A stretch of 44,142 nucleotides of DNA from Actinomycetota bacterium. GTDB lineage: Bacteria; Actinomycetota; Thermoleophilia; Solirubrobacterales; Solirubrobacteraceae. A program made the position numbers and the translations under genes. The stretch is taken from NCBI GenBank assembly GCA_005885515.1, contig VAWK01000027.1, forward strand, positions 3,853 to 47,994, read 5' to 3'. The notes beneath the pieces are model-generated. The model did not search any database. It had not been told where the DNA came from and saw only the letters and a program-made list of their open reading frames with translations. This document shows, in pieces, positions 14,471 through 23,428 of this stretch (position 1 is its first letter; each line of letters opens with the position of its first letter).

Positions 14471-17400
14471 CTAGCCGGCGCGCGGCACAGCGACCGTCGC
14501 CGCTTTCCCGATGTTGCCGGCCGCGTCGATCGCCTGGATCGAGAGCGTGCGCGCCTTCGAGGAGAGCGTGACTTCGGCGCTGAAGGTGGACCCGCCCGCG
14601 ACGGGCTTCAGGCCGAGGTTCACCTGGGCGCCGTTGACCAGCGTTCGATACGACGCAGGCGTGCCGCACGGTCCGTTGTCACCCGGCGCCGTGAACGTGA
14701 GGCGGTACTTGCCCTTCTTGAGCGCCGTCAGCGTCACTGCTTCGGGGGCGTCCGGCGGCGTGCCATCGTGGTTGTAGTTGCCGCTGTCCTGCTGGTCGTG
14801 GCGGAACGTGGGCCATTGGCTCTGGCAGGCGGGAGCGCTGGTCTGCCACTGGAACAGGTAGCCCTCGCGCGTCATGTCGGCCATGCGGCCATCGAATGAG
14901 AGCGCCGCCGGCGCCGCCAGCCAGCCGCCGGTCTCCTTGGGGAAGCCAGGCACGTCGTGGCCGGTCGCGCCGTCGTAGGCGTGCAGCAGCCCGAGCCCGG
15001 TACCGGCCACGATCTGGTTGCTCGGCAGCGTGGGGTCGATCTTGGCGATGTCGTTGGCCGACAGAAACTGGAAGTCGTCCGTTACGGTCGGGTAGGAGGG
15101 CAGCGGTGCGCCGGTCGTGCCGTCCCACGCTCCGATCAGGTGGTTGTAGGGGAAGTTCTGGCTGACGAGCAGCAGGTTGGCGGCGTCGCTGAGCGACAGC
15201 TCGTACTTGACGACGTCGAGCGTGCCCGACCCCAGCAGATCGCCGACGGAGGCCGACTCGAACAGGTTCAACGCGCCGCTCTTGTCGGAAGCGTCGGAGG
15301 ATGCGCCGAAAGCCCCTGAACCTTCCTGGCGCATCGTGCGCGCTTCTTCGCCGTTGGGCTTGAGCTCCTTGAGCGCTCCGCCTGTGACGGACGCGACGAT
15401 CACGGTTTCGCCGCCGATCTTGGCGATCTCGGCGTCCTGCCCCGGGCCGACCAGCGGCAGCACGTTCTGGATGATCCCCGGCAGCTTGACGGGCCAGCCG
15501 GGCATAATCTTGCCGGTCGCGCCGTCGATCGCGTACAGGCGCGCGGTCGAGCCGGCGGCCCCCGAGGTGATGCCGGAGAAGTTGACTTCTTCGCCCACCT
15601 TGCCGGCGCCGTAGACCTCGTTGCTTGCCACGACGATGTCGTCGTGGCCCGAGCCAGTGAGATCGCCGATCGCCGCCTCGTTGATCGACTCGGCGACCAT
15701 CTGTTCGCCTTTGGCAACCTCGGCGGGGTCCACGAGCGCGACCGGGTAGCCCGGCACCGGCGTGCCGTCTGCCCGCCACGCGTACAGGTGCCCGTCGAGG
15801 CTCGGCTCGACGATGTCGGGCCCCTTGCCGGCTCCTTCGAGGTGAGCCAGCGCAGGCGCTGCCAGAAAGCCGCACTTGGGATGACTGATTTCGAGTTTCT
15901 CAAGCGCCGGCCCGCAAAACGCCGGATTCGATGACACCGGGAAGCCGGGCACCGGCTGGCCGTTGCCTTGCCAGGCGTAGATGTGGATCCCGGCGGCGAC
16001 GATCACGTCTGAGCTGCCATTGGAGGCGAGGTCGGCGATCAGCGGCCCGCGCGGGGGCTCGCGCGGCAGCCCCAGCGCCGCGAGCCCGGGCGAGCCGGTG
16101 TGCCCCAGCGCGGCCTGCTCGGTTTCGGTGTGGACCGGCCAGCCGGGAAGCTCTGAGCCGTCGGGCTTGAATGCGTGCACCAAGCCATCCTCGGTGGGTA
16201 CGACCAGCTCCTGCACGTTGTTGCCCGTCAGGTCGACGTAGCGCGTGGGCGATTCGCCGCCCGTGCCCATCCGCTTCGGATAGCCGGGAGCGAGCGTCGG
16301 GTCGCTGAACGCGTCGAGGACGCGCCGGTCGATGCCCGTAAGCGGGATCCCCTGGCCGTTGACCTCGAGCTGAACGGTGAACTCGTTCTGGAACGGGTTC
16401 GGCTCGCCTGCCGCGAACGTCGGACCGCCGGAGTCGGGCGGGACCACGAACGTGGCAAGCGCGGCGCGAACGGCGTTTAGGTCGATCGAGCCGAAGTCGG
16501 TGATGGTGCCGTTGGAGTCGCCTTCGCTCGCCGTCGTCCACGAGGACGGCGCCTCGCCGGCACCCCACATGAGCTTCCAGTGGAACTGGCCGCCCGTGGC
16601 AAAGCGGGCGCGCGCCAAGCCCGTGATCTCGACGTTCGAGCCCGTCAGCGGCGCGTACCAGTCGGGCGCGGCGATTGCCGCCTCGGGCGGGATGTCGCCG
16701 CTCAGCACGGCGCCCACGGCGGCGCCGACGTTGGCGCGGCCCCAGCCGAAGTGGGGCGTCCACTGCTCATCGGGCGGCAGCGCCGGGTTGGCCGCAGGGT
16801 CAGGTACGCCGGTGCCTTCGGTGTTGCCGGTCAGTACCCGCTCGGCGGTCTGCTCGAGCAGCTCGCGCGTCTCGTCGGGGCGCAGCGCGATGCCATGGTC
16901 AAGACCCGCGCTCACCACGAGCCCTGCGGCGCCGGCCGCCTTGCTGGTGTTAACCGAGCCGGTGGCCCCCTCCATCGAGATCGAGCTCTTGCCGCCGTAC
17001 TGCGTCGTGTTGGCGCCCCGGAAGAATGTCTGCACAGGGGCGTTGGAGCCGAAGCACACCGGCTGGCCGCTGAAGCCGCACAGCTTCTCGCCTTCCAGCC
17101 ACTGTTTGTTTTCCTTGCCCAGGCCGGCCGTGTCGGGCACCGTGCCCTGGATCAGCATCGCATGTCCGTAGTTGGCGGGGTAGTTGTGGTTGCCGGTGTT
17201 GAGGTCATCGCCGGAGAAGGTCTGCACGACGCCGTGGTCATAGGCGTACTGCGAGGCTGATTCGGCGAAGGCCGAGTGATAGAGGCTGCCGTTGGCGCCC
17301 TCGATCACCTTCGCGCCGTTGTCGGTGGCGTACAGGATCCCGAGCGCGAACGTGTTGGCGTCGGATACGAACGTGTCCCAGATGCGCACGGGCATGACCT

Positions 17401-18295
17401 GACAGTGCGGGCACACGCCGATCGACCCCACGCCGTCATTGCCCTTGTCGGCTACGTCGCCCGCGCGGCCGGTGCCGTGGCGTTCGGCGGCGAAGTAACT
17501 CGACAGGTCGGCCGGTTCGTTGTTGTTGTCGAAGAAGTTCCAGCCGGCGATGTCGTTGGCGAAGCCGTTGTGGTCGTTGTCGAAGTGCTGGCCGGTCACG
17601 CACTGCGAGATCAGGTGGGTGGCGGATTCGATCTGGCAAGCGCCGAAGGCGTGGATGAGGTCCTGCCCGGTGATCAGGCCCGTGGGCCCGGTGCGACCGG
17701 CGTAGGAGAGGCTCACGCGCGGGTCCTGCGCGTAGTCGGAGACGTTGACGACGCCGTCGCCGTTGCAGTCGAAGGTCCCGCACGAGGAGCCGTCGGCGTG
17801 CTCGGGATAGGGCAGCTCGCCGGTGTTGAGGTGGATCTGCTCGCGCAGCTCCGTGTCGCCCCACACGATGCCGGTGTCGAGGATGGTCACGACGGTGTCG
17901 GGGCGACCCCGCTCGGCCTTCCAGGCCCCGGCCGCGTTGAAGCCCGCGACCATCGGTTTGCCGGCGTTAGGGCCGACGGCGTAGATCGCGCTCGGCGTCA
18001 GCTCAGAGGGGAAGCCGAACCGGTCGAAGTCCTCTTCGTAGAAGTTCGATGAGCGATTGGCCGGCGGCTGCTGGGTGTCTGGCTCGGACTGGTCGTACTT
18101 GGGGTCGTTGGGCGTGTCTTCTCGCTGCACGCTGTGGTAGACGAACTGCTGGGCGGTTTCCTGCGAGCAGGGGTTTTCAAAGCCGCCGCAACCCGCGGCG
18201 CTCGCGCCTCCGGCAAGCGCTGCGCCGCCGATGCCGCCGAGGGCGCATACGGTGGCGAGCACCGCTGCCGCGCGCGTGTTTTTACGGTCCCGCAC
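14471..18295 (-). CDS. Secreted S8 (subtilisin-like) serine protease with FG-GAP propeller
   Basis: The 1274-residue exoprotein has a signal peptide (hydrophobic AAAVLATVCALGGIGGAALAGG, cut near ASA-A) followed by an S8 catalytic domain. The triad is D140 (ILDTGI), H273 (RHGTGRAG) and S451 (NTSKAAGAAGLV), although the Ser motif differs from the usual GTSMAAP. D363 replaces the usual oxyanion-hole Asn (FSGDD). A dockerin-like calcium loop (DCNGDGVVNVSD, 176-187) and another Asp/Asn-rich loop (DNDHNGFANDIAGWNFFDNN) sit between D140 and H273. The C-terminal half has FG-GAP-like repeats (such as DLTGNNVQELVVPTEDG and DLTGSGHDDIVVAS) and a terminal Fn3-like domain. The ATG follows a GGGAGGGA site. 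It is a paralogue of the protein at 27334 and shares its promoter type. The target is unknown. Confidence 0.9.
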   Translation of the reverse strand: MRDRKNTRAAAVLATVCALGGIGGAALAGGASAAGCGGFENPCSQETAQQFVYHSVQREDTPNDPKYDQSEPDTQQPPANRSSNFYEEDFDRFGFPSELTPSAIYAVGPNAGKPMVAGFNAAGAWKAERGRPDTVVTILDTGIVWGDTELREQIHLNTGELPYPEHADGSSCGTFDCNGDGVVNVSDYAQDPRVSLSYAGRTGPTGLITGQDLIHAFGACQIESATHLISQCVTGQHFDNDHNGFANDIAGWNFFDNNNEPADLSSYFAAERHGTGRAGDVADKGNDGVGSIGVCPHCQVMPVRIWDTFVSDANTFALGILYATDNGAKVIEGANGSLYHSAFAESASQYAYDHGVVQTFSGDDLNTGNHNYPANYGHAMLIQGTVPDTAGLGKENKQWLEGEKLCGFSGQPVCFGSNAPVQTFFRGANTTQYGGKSSISMEGATGSVNTSKAAGAAGLVVSAGLDHGIALRPDETRELLEQTAERVLTGNTEGTGVPDPAANPALPPDEQWTPHFGWGRANVGAAVGAVLSGDIPPEAAIAAPDWYAPLTGSNVEITGLARARFATGGQFHWKLMWGAGEAPSSWTTASEGDSNGTITDFGSIDLNAVRAALATFVVPPDSGGPTFAAGEPNPFQNEFTVQLEVNGQGIPLTGIDRRVLDAFSDPTLAPGYPKRMGTGGESPTRYVDLTGNNVQELVVPTEDGLVHAFKPDGSELPGWPVHTETEQAALGHTGSPGLAALGLPREPPRGPLIADLASNGSSDVIVAAGIHIYAWQGNGQPVPGFPVSSNPAFCGPALEKLEISHPKCGFLAAPALAHLEGAGKGPDIVEPSLDGHLYAWRADGTPVPGYPVALVDPAEVAKGEQMVAESINEAAIGDLTGSGHDDIVVASNEVYGAGKVGEEVNFSGITSGAAGSTARLYAIDGATGKIMPGWPVKLPGIIQNVLPLVGPGQDAEIAKIGGETVIVASVTGGALKELKPNGEEARTMRQEGSGAFGASSDASDKSGALNLFESASVGDLLGSGTLDVVKYELSLSDAANLLLVSQNFPYNHLIGAWDGTTGAPLPSYPTVTDDFQFLSANDIAKIDPTLPSNQIVAGTGLGLLHAYDGATGHDVPGFPKETGGWLAAPAALSFDGRMADMTREGYLFQWQTSAPACQSQWPTFRHDQQDSGNYNHDGTPPDAPEAVTLTALKKGKYRLTFTAPGDNGPCGTPASYRTLVNGAQVNLGLKPVAGGSTFSAEVTLSSKARTLSIQAIDAAGNIGKAATVAVPRAG

Positions 18296-18365
18296 CAGTG
18301 TCCCTCCCTCTCCCGCGACGGTCCTATACCGGCGGGTTCGTAGCTGCCGACTGAGCTGGTAACGG

Positions 18366-18394
18366 ACCGTAGCCTACGCAGTGTAAGGCGTCAA
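18366..18394 (-). promoter_or_regulatory. Promoter of the first S8 protein (TTGACG-17-TACGGT)
   Basis: On the minus strand the -35 TTGACG (18389-18394) and -10 TACGGT (18366-18371) are separated by exactly 17 bases. The start codon is about 64 bases beyond the predicted transcription start. The same hexamers and spacing occur upstream of the second S8 gene at 27254-27282. From the -35 to just past the -10, 28 of 33 bases agree. The spacer is filled by a candidate TetR operator. Confidence 0.75.
18373..18387. promoter_or_regulatory. Candidate TetR operator (O3)
   Basis: This 15-mer reads CTTACACTGCGTAGG on the minus strand. It aligns with O1 and O2 near the tetR gene and with the ideal palindrome CCTACACNGTGTAGG. 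It lies entirely in the -35/-10 spacer of the first S8 promoter, where bound repressor would block RNA polymerase. Confidence 0.65.
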
Positions 18395-18408
18395 GAATAT
18401 GAACCGGG

Positions 18409-18420
18409 ACTTACACGCTG
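18409..18420. promoter_or_regulatory. Half-site of the same operator type
   Basis: ACTTACACGCTG contains the left arm CTTACAC but no matching right arm. It lies 15 bases upstream of the -35. A matching reverse-complement stretch (CAGCGTGTAA) occurs at 27293-27302 in the second promoter region, downstream of its -10. Auxiliary binding is possible. Confidence 0.4.
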
Positions 18421-18507
18421 ATCGGACCTGCCAGGTGCGTGAACATGAGTTGAACATCTGCGCTCGCGCCGGCGGCGCTCGAGCGTTGCACTAGCCTGCG
18501 GTCCGGC

Positions 18508-19530
18508 TTGCCGCCCGTCAATCTGTACAGCGACACGCAGACGCGCCCGAGCGAGGGGATGCGCGCGGCGATGGCAGCGGCGGAGGTCGGCGACGAGCAG
18601 CGCGGAGCGGACCCCACCACGCGCGCGCTCGAGGCGCGCGTCGCCGAGCTGCTCGGACACGAGGCGGCGGTGTTTCTGCCCAGCGGCACGATGTGCAACG
18701 AGATCGCCCTGCGCCTGCACGTGCGCCCGGGCGGCGATGAGGTGATGCTCGAGCGCAGCGCCCACCCGATCGTCGCGGAGGCGGGAGGGCCGGCGCAGCT
18801 TGCCGGCGCGATGATCCGCGCGCTCGACGGCGAGGGCGGCATCTTCAGCGCCGCGCAGCTCGAGGCCGCGGTGCGGCCGGCCGGCGACCGGTACGCGCCG
18901 CGCTCGCGGCTGGTTTGCGTCGAGCAGACGACCAACCTCGGCGGCGGGCGGGTGTGGCCGCTGCAGCAGGTGCGCGAGGTGCTCGCCGTCGCGCGCCGCC
19001 ACGAGCTGCGGGCGCATCTCGACGGCGCGCGGCTGATGAACGCGGTGGTCGCCTCGAGGGTGCCGGCGAGCGAGTACGCGGGCGGTTTTGATACGGCCTG
19101 GATCGACTTCACCAAGGGCCTCGGCGCGCCGGTCGGGGCCGTGCTGGCGGGATCCGGGGAGCTCATCGAGGAGGCGTGGCGCTGGAAGCAGATGCTCGGC
19201 GGGGCGCTGCGCCAGTCGGGGATCCTCGCCGCCGCCTGCCTGTATGCGCTCGATAACAACGTCGACCGCCTGGCCGAGGACCACGAGCACGCGCGGATGC
19301 TCGCGGACGGGCTCGCCGCGCTGCCAGGCGCGCGCATCGACCCGGCGGCGGTGCAGACGAACATCGTGATCTTCGGCGTCGAGGATGCGCCGAAGCTGGT
19401 CGCGCAGCTGGCCGAGCGCGTGGAGCTCGTCGCGATCGGCAACGAGCACGTGCGCGCAGTCACCCACCTGGACGTGAGCCGCGGCGACATCGAGGAGGCG
19501 CTCCAGGCGATCGCTGAGCTGCTCGGCTGA
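18508..19530 (+). CDS. ltaE: Low-specificity L-threonine aldolase (PLP)
   Basis: The 340-residue fold-type I PLP enzyme begins MPPVNLYSDTQTRPSEGM; the SDTQT segment marks the normal N-terminus, so the TTG start at 18508 is accepted. The expected PLP lysine is K203 (DFTKGLGAPVG), D172 (LDGARL) binds the pyridine nitrogen, and H86 stacks on the cofactor. The reaction splits L-threonine or L-allo-threonine to glycine and acetaldehyde, and related beta-hydroxy amino acids are often accepted. The gene is divergent from the first S8 protein gene; the 212-bp gap holds that gene's operator region. It has no evident partner downstream. Confidence 0.92.
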   Translation: MPPVNLYSDTQTRPSEGMRAAMAAAEVGDEQRGADPTTRALEARVAELLGHEAAVFLPSGTMCNEIALRLHVRPGGDEVMLERSAHPIVAEAGGPAQLAGAMIRALDGEGGIFSAAQLEAAVRPAGDRYAPRSRLVCVEQTTNLGGGRVWPLQQVREVLAVARRHELRAHLDGARLMNAVVASRVPASEYAGGFDTAWIDFTKGLGAPVGAVLAGSGELIEEAWRWKQMLGGALRQSGILAAACLYALDNNVDRLAEDHEHARMLADGLAALPGARIDPAAVQTNIVIFGVEDAPKLVAQLAERVELVAIGNEHVRAVTHLDVSRGDIEEALQAIAELLG

Positions 19531-19536
19531 GGCAGG

Positions 19537-20202
19537 TTAGGACGACGGCGGCGCGCCGCCGACGACCGCGCGGGCCAGCGCGCGGGGGAGGCGCATCAGG
19601 CTGACGCCGATGTTGGCGAGCTCTTGGCGACCCCTGTCATACAGGCCGGAGATCGCGTCGGTCGCGAGCACGACGCGGAAGTCCCGCTCGCTCGCTTCAT
19701 AGATCGAGGTGCGCGGGCAGTTGGGGAAGTTGACGCCGCAGAACGCCACCGTGCTCACGCCCAGGCGCGCGAGGTGCGCGTGCAGCGGCGTCTCATAGAA
19801 GGCGCCCCAGCGCGGCTTGTAGATCACGACCTCGTGCTCGCCGATGCGCTGCAGCTCGCCGCGCAGCAAAAGCTCGGCGACAAGCTCCGCATGTCGCTCG
19901 CCGAGCAACCCCGCGGCGAGCTCGGCGCCGGCGCTCCCCGGAGCAAGCGCCTTCCAGCCGTTGGCCACCGCCTCGCGGCGGCACAGATCGACGTTGCTGC
20001 CGTCGGGGCGGTACAGGCGCACGACGTGGACGACCGGCGCTCCGCGCTCGCGGAATGCCTCCACGAGACGCCGCATCGCGGGCAGCGCGGCGGAGGAGCC
20101 CGAGATCTCAAGCGGCTGGCCGTCGAGCACGTCGGCTTGCACGTCGATCGTGATGAGCGCTGCGCTGTCGAAGCGAGGCGCGGTGTAGGTCGACGTCGCC
20201 AC
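19537..20202 (-). CDS. Isochorismatase-family cysteine hydrolase
   Basis: The 221-residue protein has the family triad D20 (LITIDVQADVL), K129 (VIYKPRWGAFYETPL) and C162 (GVNFPNCPRTSIYEASERDFRV). Members hydrolyse amides or vinyl ethers, for example nicotinamide, ureidoacrylate, N-carbamoyl compounds or isochorismate; the specificity here cannot be predicted. The GTG start at 20202 is only three bases after the stop of the WS/DGAT gene, so both are in one transcript. It differs from the nicotinamidase at 25258, which has its own metal ligands. Convergent with the threonine aldolase gene, with a six-base gap. Confidence 0.85.
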   Translation of the reverse strand: MATSTYTAPRFDSAALITIDVQADVLDGQPLEISGSSAALPAMRRLVEAFRERGAPVVHVVRLYRPDGSNVDLCRREAVANGWKALAPGSAGAELAAGLLGERHAELVAELLLRGELQRIGEHEVVIYKPRWGAFYETPLHAHLARLGVSTVAFCGVNFPNCPRTSIYEASERDFRVVLATDAISGLYDRGRQELANIGVSLMRLPRALARAVVGGAPPSS

Positions 20203-20205
20203 GCC

Positions 20206-21618
20206 TCAGCCTCGCCTGGCAGCGCGCGCGGGCTTGCCGAGCAGGATCTGGGAGATCTCATCGAGCGCCTGGCCCATGTAGACCGCCAGATGCTGCAGGT
20301 GCGGGAGCGTGTCGCGCGCGCCGGTGAAACCGAAGTTGAGCGTGCCGGCGTAGCTCACGCAGGTGATGTTGAGCGCGTTGCCGTGCAGCAGCAGCGAGAG
20401 CGGAAACAGCGCATCCAGGCGCGAGCCGTTGAAGTACAGCGGCTCGGTCGGGCCGGGGACGTTTGAGATGCCCAGGTTGAACGGGATCGGCGCGTGCCCG
20501 CCCAGCCCCGCGAGCAGCGCCGCGATGTAGGGACCGTTGATGAGCAGCGCGTAGGAGGTGCGCGCCGGCGACGGCAGCTCGCGCAGGTGCCGCTTGGCCT
20601 CGCCAGTGGAGCGTGTGATCGCCTCCAGGCGCTCGAGCGGGTTGGCCACGTTGGTGCCGAGCTCGGCCACCATCATGCCGACCGCCGTGCCCATCGACAG
20701 ATCGTCGGGCTCGCGCAGGTTAACCGGGATCCCGGCCGTGAGCGGGCGGTCGGGCAGGCGTGCGTGCTCGGCGAGATAGCTGCGCAGAGCGCTGCCGCTC
20801 AGGTACAGCACGATGTCGTTGAGCGTGCATTTCGCCGCGCGGGCGAGCCGGCGCAGGCGTTTGAGCTCGTACTGCTGGGTGGCAAAGCGGCGCTGGCCGT
20901 TGAGGCGCCCGCCGAGGACCGACTCAGGAGCGCGATAGGGCGCCTGCAGCGGGCGCTCGTCGACGGCCGCCAGCGCCAGGTCGAGCGCCGCGCGCGATAG
21001 CCCCGCGAGGGCCGACGCGCCGCCGCGGGCGATCCCCAGCGGGCGCGTCAGCGGCGCGCGTCCGTTTTCCTCCTGCGGCTTGTGCTCTGGCCGCGTTCCT
21101 TCGCCGACCGTCCAGAAGGCTGGCATGTCGCGCCGGGCCGGGTCGTTTGAGAGCGCGCGCATGATCAGCCGCATGCCGCTCACGCCATCGATCAGCGAGT
21201 GATGCGTCTTGCTGTACATGGCGAAGCGATTGCCTTCCAGCCCCTCGATCAGGTGCACCTCCCACAGCGGGCGATGAAGGTCGAGCTGGTGGCTGTGCAG
21301 GCGCGAAACCAGGATCCCCAGCTCGCGCTGGCCGCCCGGGTGCGGCAGCGCCGAGTGGCGCACGTGGTAGTCGAGGTCGACGTCGCGCATCTCGCGCATC
21401 AGCGGCAAGCGCATGGCGAGCAGCGGCGTCTCGACGAGTTTCAGGTTCCACGGCGGCGGGATCGTGTGCGCCTCGCGCATGAGCTCGACCTGCTGCTTGA
21501 GGTAGTCCGGCGGCGCGTCGTCGGGGAGCGTGAACTCGAACAGCCCCCCGACGTGCATGGGGGTGTCGCGCGACTCGAGCGCAAGCCAAGTGGCATCGAT
21601 TGGAGAAACCTGGCGCAT
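20206..21618 (-). CDS. Wax ester synthase / diacylglycerol acyltransferase (WS/DGAT)
   Basis: The 470-residue protein starts with the family opening (SPIDATWLALESRDTPMHVGG) and contains the catalytic HHSLIDG motif (139-145, the HHxxxDG consensus), the PLW motif (RPLWEVHLIEGL, from residue 116), NDIVL, and the SNVPGP segment. This cytoplasmic or membrane-associated enzyme transfers acyl groups from acyl-CoA to fatty alcohols or diacylglycerol, making wax esters or triacylglycerol reserves common in actinobacteria. The next gene (three bases downstream) encodes a cysteine hydrolase. The gene diverges from the GH79-like gene, sharing a 160-bp region. Activity is expected but substrate preference is not readable. 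Confidence 0.93.
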   Translation of the reverse strand: MRQVSPIDATWLALESRDTPMHVGGLFEFTLPDDAPPDYLKQQVELMREAHTIPPPWNLKLVETPLLAMRLPLMREMRDVDLDYHVRHSALPHPGGQRELGILVSRLHSHQLDLHRPLWEVHLIEGLEGNRFAMYSKTHHSLIDGVSGMRLIMRALSNDPARRDMPAFWTVGEGTRPEHKPQEENGRAPLTRPLGIARGGASALAGLSRAALDLALAAVDERPLQAPYRAPESVLGGRLNGQRRFATQQYELKRLRRLARAAKCTLNDIVLYLSGSALRSYLAEHARLPDRPLTAGIPVNLREPDDLSMGTAVGMMVAELGTNVANPLERLEAITRSTGEAKRHLRELPSPARTSYALLINGPYIAALLAGLGGHAPIPFNLGISNVPGPTEPLYFNGSRLDALFPLSLLLHGNALNITCVSYAGTLNFGFTGARDTLPHLQHLAVYMGQALDEISQILLGKPARAARRG

Positions 21619-21778
21619 CGTTTGCCTGCAGCGGATTATGCGCGCAGCGGCGCTCGCGCGTCCGCTTGTCGGACGTTGCCGGCGAATCCGAGCGCGCGAT
21701 TCGCACTCACCAGGGCCGGCTGCGGCGCCGAGGCGCGGCGTCAGCGAGCATATGCGCGATGCGGCGCCGGGCGGACCT

Positions 21779-23368
21779 ATGAGGATGCAGCGGGCCCGCA
21801 GGACGATTGCGGCGGCGCCTGTGCTGCTGGTCCTGGCGGCCGCGTGCGCTCAGCCGCCTGAGGCACGCGCGTTCGCCGGACCAGGCGGGCAGCCCGCGCC
21901 GGCGGCTGGCATCGCGGTGAGCGTCGACAGCGCTCATCCCGGCACCGTGATCCCGTCGAGCTTCCTCGGCCTCTCGATGGAGACGCCCGCAGTCGACTCG
22001 CCCGCGGTCGTGTCCGAGGCGCCCGCGCTGCTGCGCCTAATGCGCCAGCTCGGCCCCGGCGTGCTGCGCATCTCCGGCGTCAGCGTCGATCGCACGCAGT
22101 GGATGGCCACGCCCGAACCAGCGGCGCCGTGGCGGGTCGCCACCATCACGCCCGCCGACCTGCGCAACCTCGCCGCGCTGATGGGTGCGACCGGATGGCG
22201 GTTGCTGCTGGGCCTCAACCTCGGCCATCCCGTGTCGCAGGCGCTGGTCGAAGAGGCACGCGTCGCGACGTCCGTGTTCGGCAGCTCGCTCGCCGGCCTG
22301 GAGATCGGTAACGAGCCGGACCTGTACACGCGGTCGGTCTCGGCGCCGTTTCGGTACCTGCTCGGCGGCGGCGCGCTGCGTCCGCGCGAATGGGGGCCCG
22401 CTGCCTACGAGGCGGAAATAACGAGCCTGCGGGCAGCGCTCGCGGCCGGGGGCGTGCCGGCCGCGTTGTACGGCCCCGACACGGCCGCACCCGCCTGGCT
22501 GGAAGGCTACGTCGCGCGCCAGGGACCCGGGCTTGCGGCGCTCGCCCAGCACTTCTACCCGCTAGGCCGCTGCCACGCGGGCCGGCTGCTGGCGGCGGGC
22601 CCGTCGCCGGCGTCGTTGCTGAGCCGCAAGGTGGCGCTGCACGAGGTCCGCCGCATCGGCGAGCTCGCGCGCCTGGCAGCCCGCCACGGCCTGCCGCTGC
22701 GCATCGATGAGGCCAACTCCGTCTCCTGCGCCGGGCAGCCGCACACCAGCGACACGTTCGCCGCTGCGCTGTGGGCGGTGGACTTCTCGCTCATCGCCGC
22801 GCACGAAGGCGTCATCGGGGTCAACTTCCACGGCGGCCTTGGATCGTGCTCGGTGGCCGGGACGATCGCCTCGCCCTGGTACTCGCCGCTGTGCGTCCTG
22901 ACCAGCGGGCAGCTGCGCGCGCGGCCGGAGTACTACGGCCTGTTGCTGCTGCGCTCGCTCGAGGGCTGCGCGTTCCTACCGACCGCCTACAGCACCTCGC
23001 GCGACATCGCCATCTACGCGCTGCGTGCCACCGACGGCTCGCTGCGCGTGGTGATCGACGACATGGAGGCGCCGGTGGCCGCGCGCCGGGGCAAGCGGGC
23101 GCGCGCGCCGGCGCCCGCCCTGATCGCGCTGCGCGCCGACCGCTCCTATGACCACGCGAGCGTGGTCAGGCTGAGCGCGCCCTCGGCGAGGTCCGCGCAA
23201 GGCGTCCGCTACGGCGGCGCGCAGGTGGGCGAAGACGGCAGCTTCGCCGGTCCGGTGCCCGTGCCGCTCGCGGGTGCTCCGGGGAGCTTCCGGGTCGCGG
23301 TCAGGCCCGCGAGCGTCGCGGTCGTGACGCTCGCCGCCGGGGCGGCGACGGCCGGCTCGCACCGCTGA
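21779..23368 (+). CDS. GH79-type glycoside hydrolase (beta-glucuronidase/heparanase-like), exported
   Basis: Starting at ATG 21779 the product has 529 residues with a basic start, a hydrophobic stretch (APVLLVLAAAC) and Cys23 as a weak lipobox, so it is exported and may be lipid-anchored; ATG 21752 and 21785 are alternatives. The TIM-barrel has the GH79-like acid/base motif GNEPDLY (E179) and a likely nucleophile E311 in RIDEANS, with the ELxxG-type opening (SFLGLSMETP). The C-terminal 120 residues form a beta domain rich in Ala and Val. Relatives act on glucuronides or related polysaccharides. The substrate is unknown. Family assignment rests on motif pattern and overall order rather than a search. 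Confidence 0.78.
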   Translation: MRMQRARRTIAAAPVLLVLAAACAQPPEARAFAGPGGQPAPAAGIAVSVDSAHPGTVIPSSFLGLSMETPAVDSPAVVSEAPALLRLMRQLGPGVLRISGVSVDRTQWMATPEPAAPWRVATITPADLRNLAALMGATGWRLLLGLNLGHPVSQALVEEARVATSVFGSSLAGLEIGNEPDLYTRSVSAPFRYLLGGGALRPREWGPAAYEAEITSLRAALAAGGVPAALYGPDTAAPAWLEGYVARQGPGLAALAQHFYPLGRCHAGRLLAAGPSPASLLSRKVALHEVRRIGELARLAARHGLPLRIDEANSVSCAGQPHTSDTFAAALWAVDFSLIAAHEGVIGVNFHGGLGSCSVAGTIASPWYSPLCVLTSGQLRARPEYYGLLLLRSLEGCAFLPTAYSTSRDIAIYALRATDGSLRVVIDDMEAPVAARRGKRARAPAPALIALRADRSYDHASVVRLSAPSARSAQGVRYGGAQVGEDGSFAGPVPVPLAGAPGSFRVAVRPASVAVVTLAAGAATAGSHR

Positions 23369-23428
23369 CCGGCGCCCGCGAGCACGGGGTACACTCGGCT
23401 CGTTCCAGCGGCGAGGAGGGTAGGAGGG

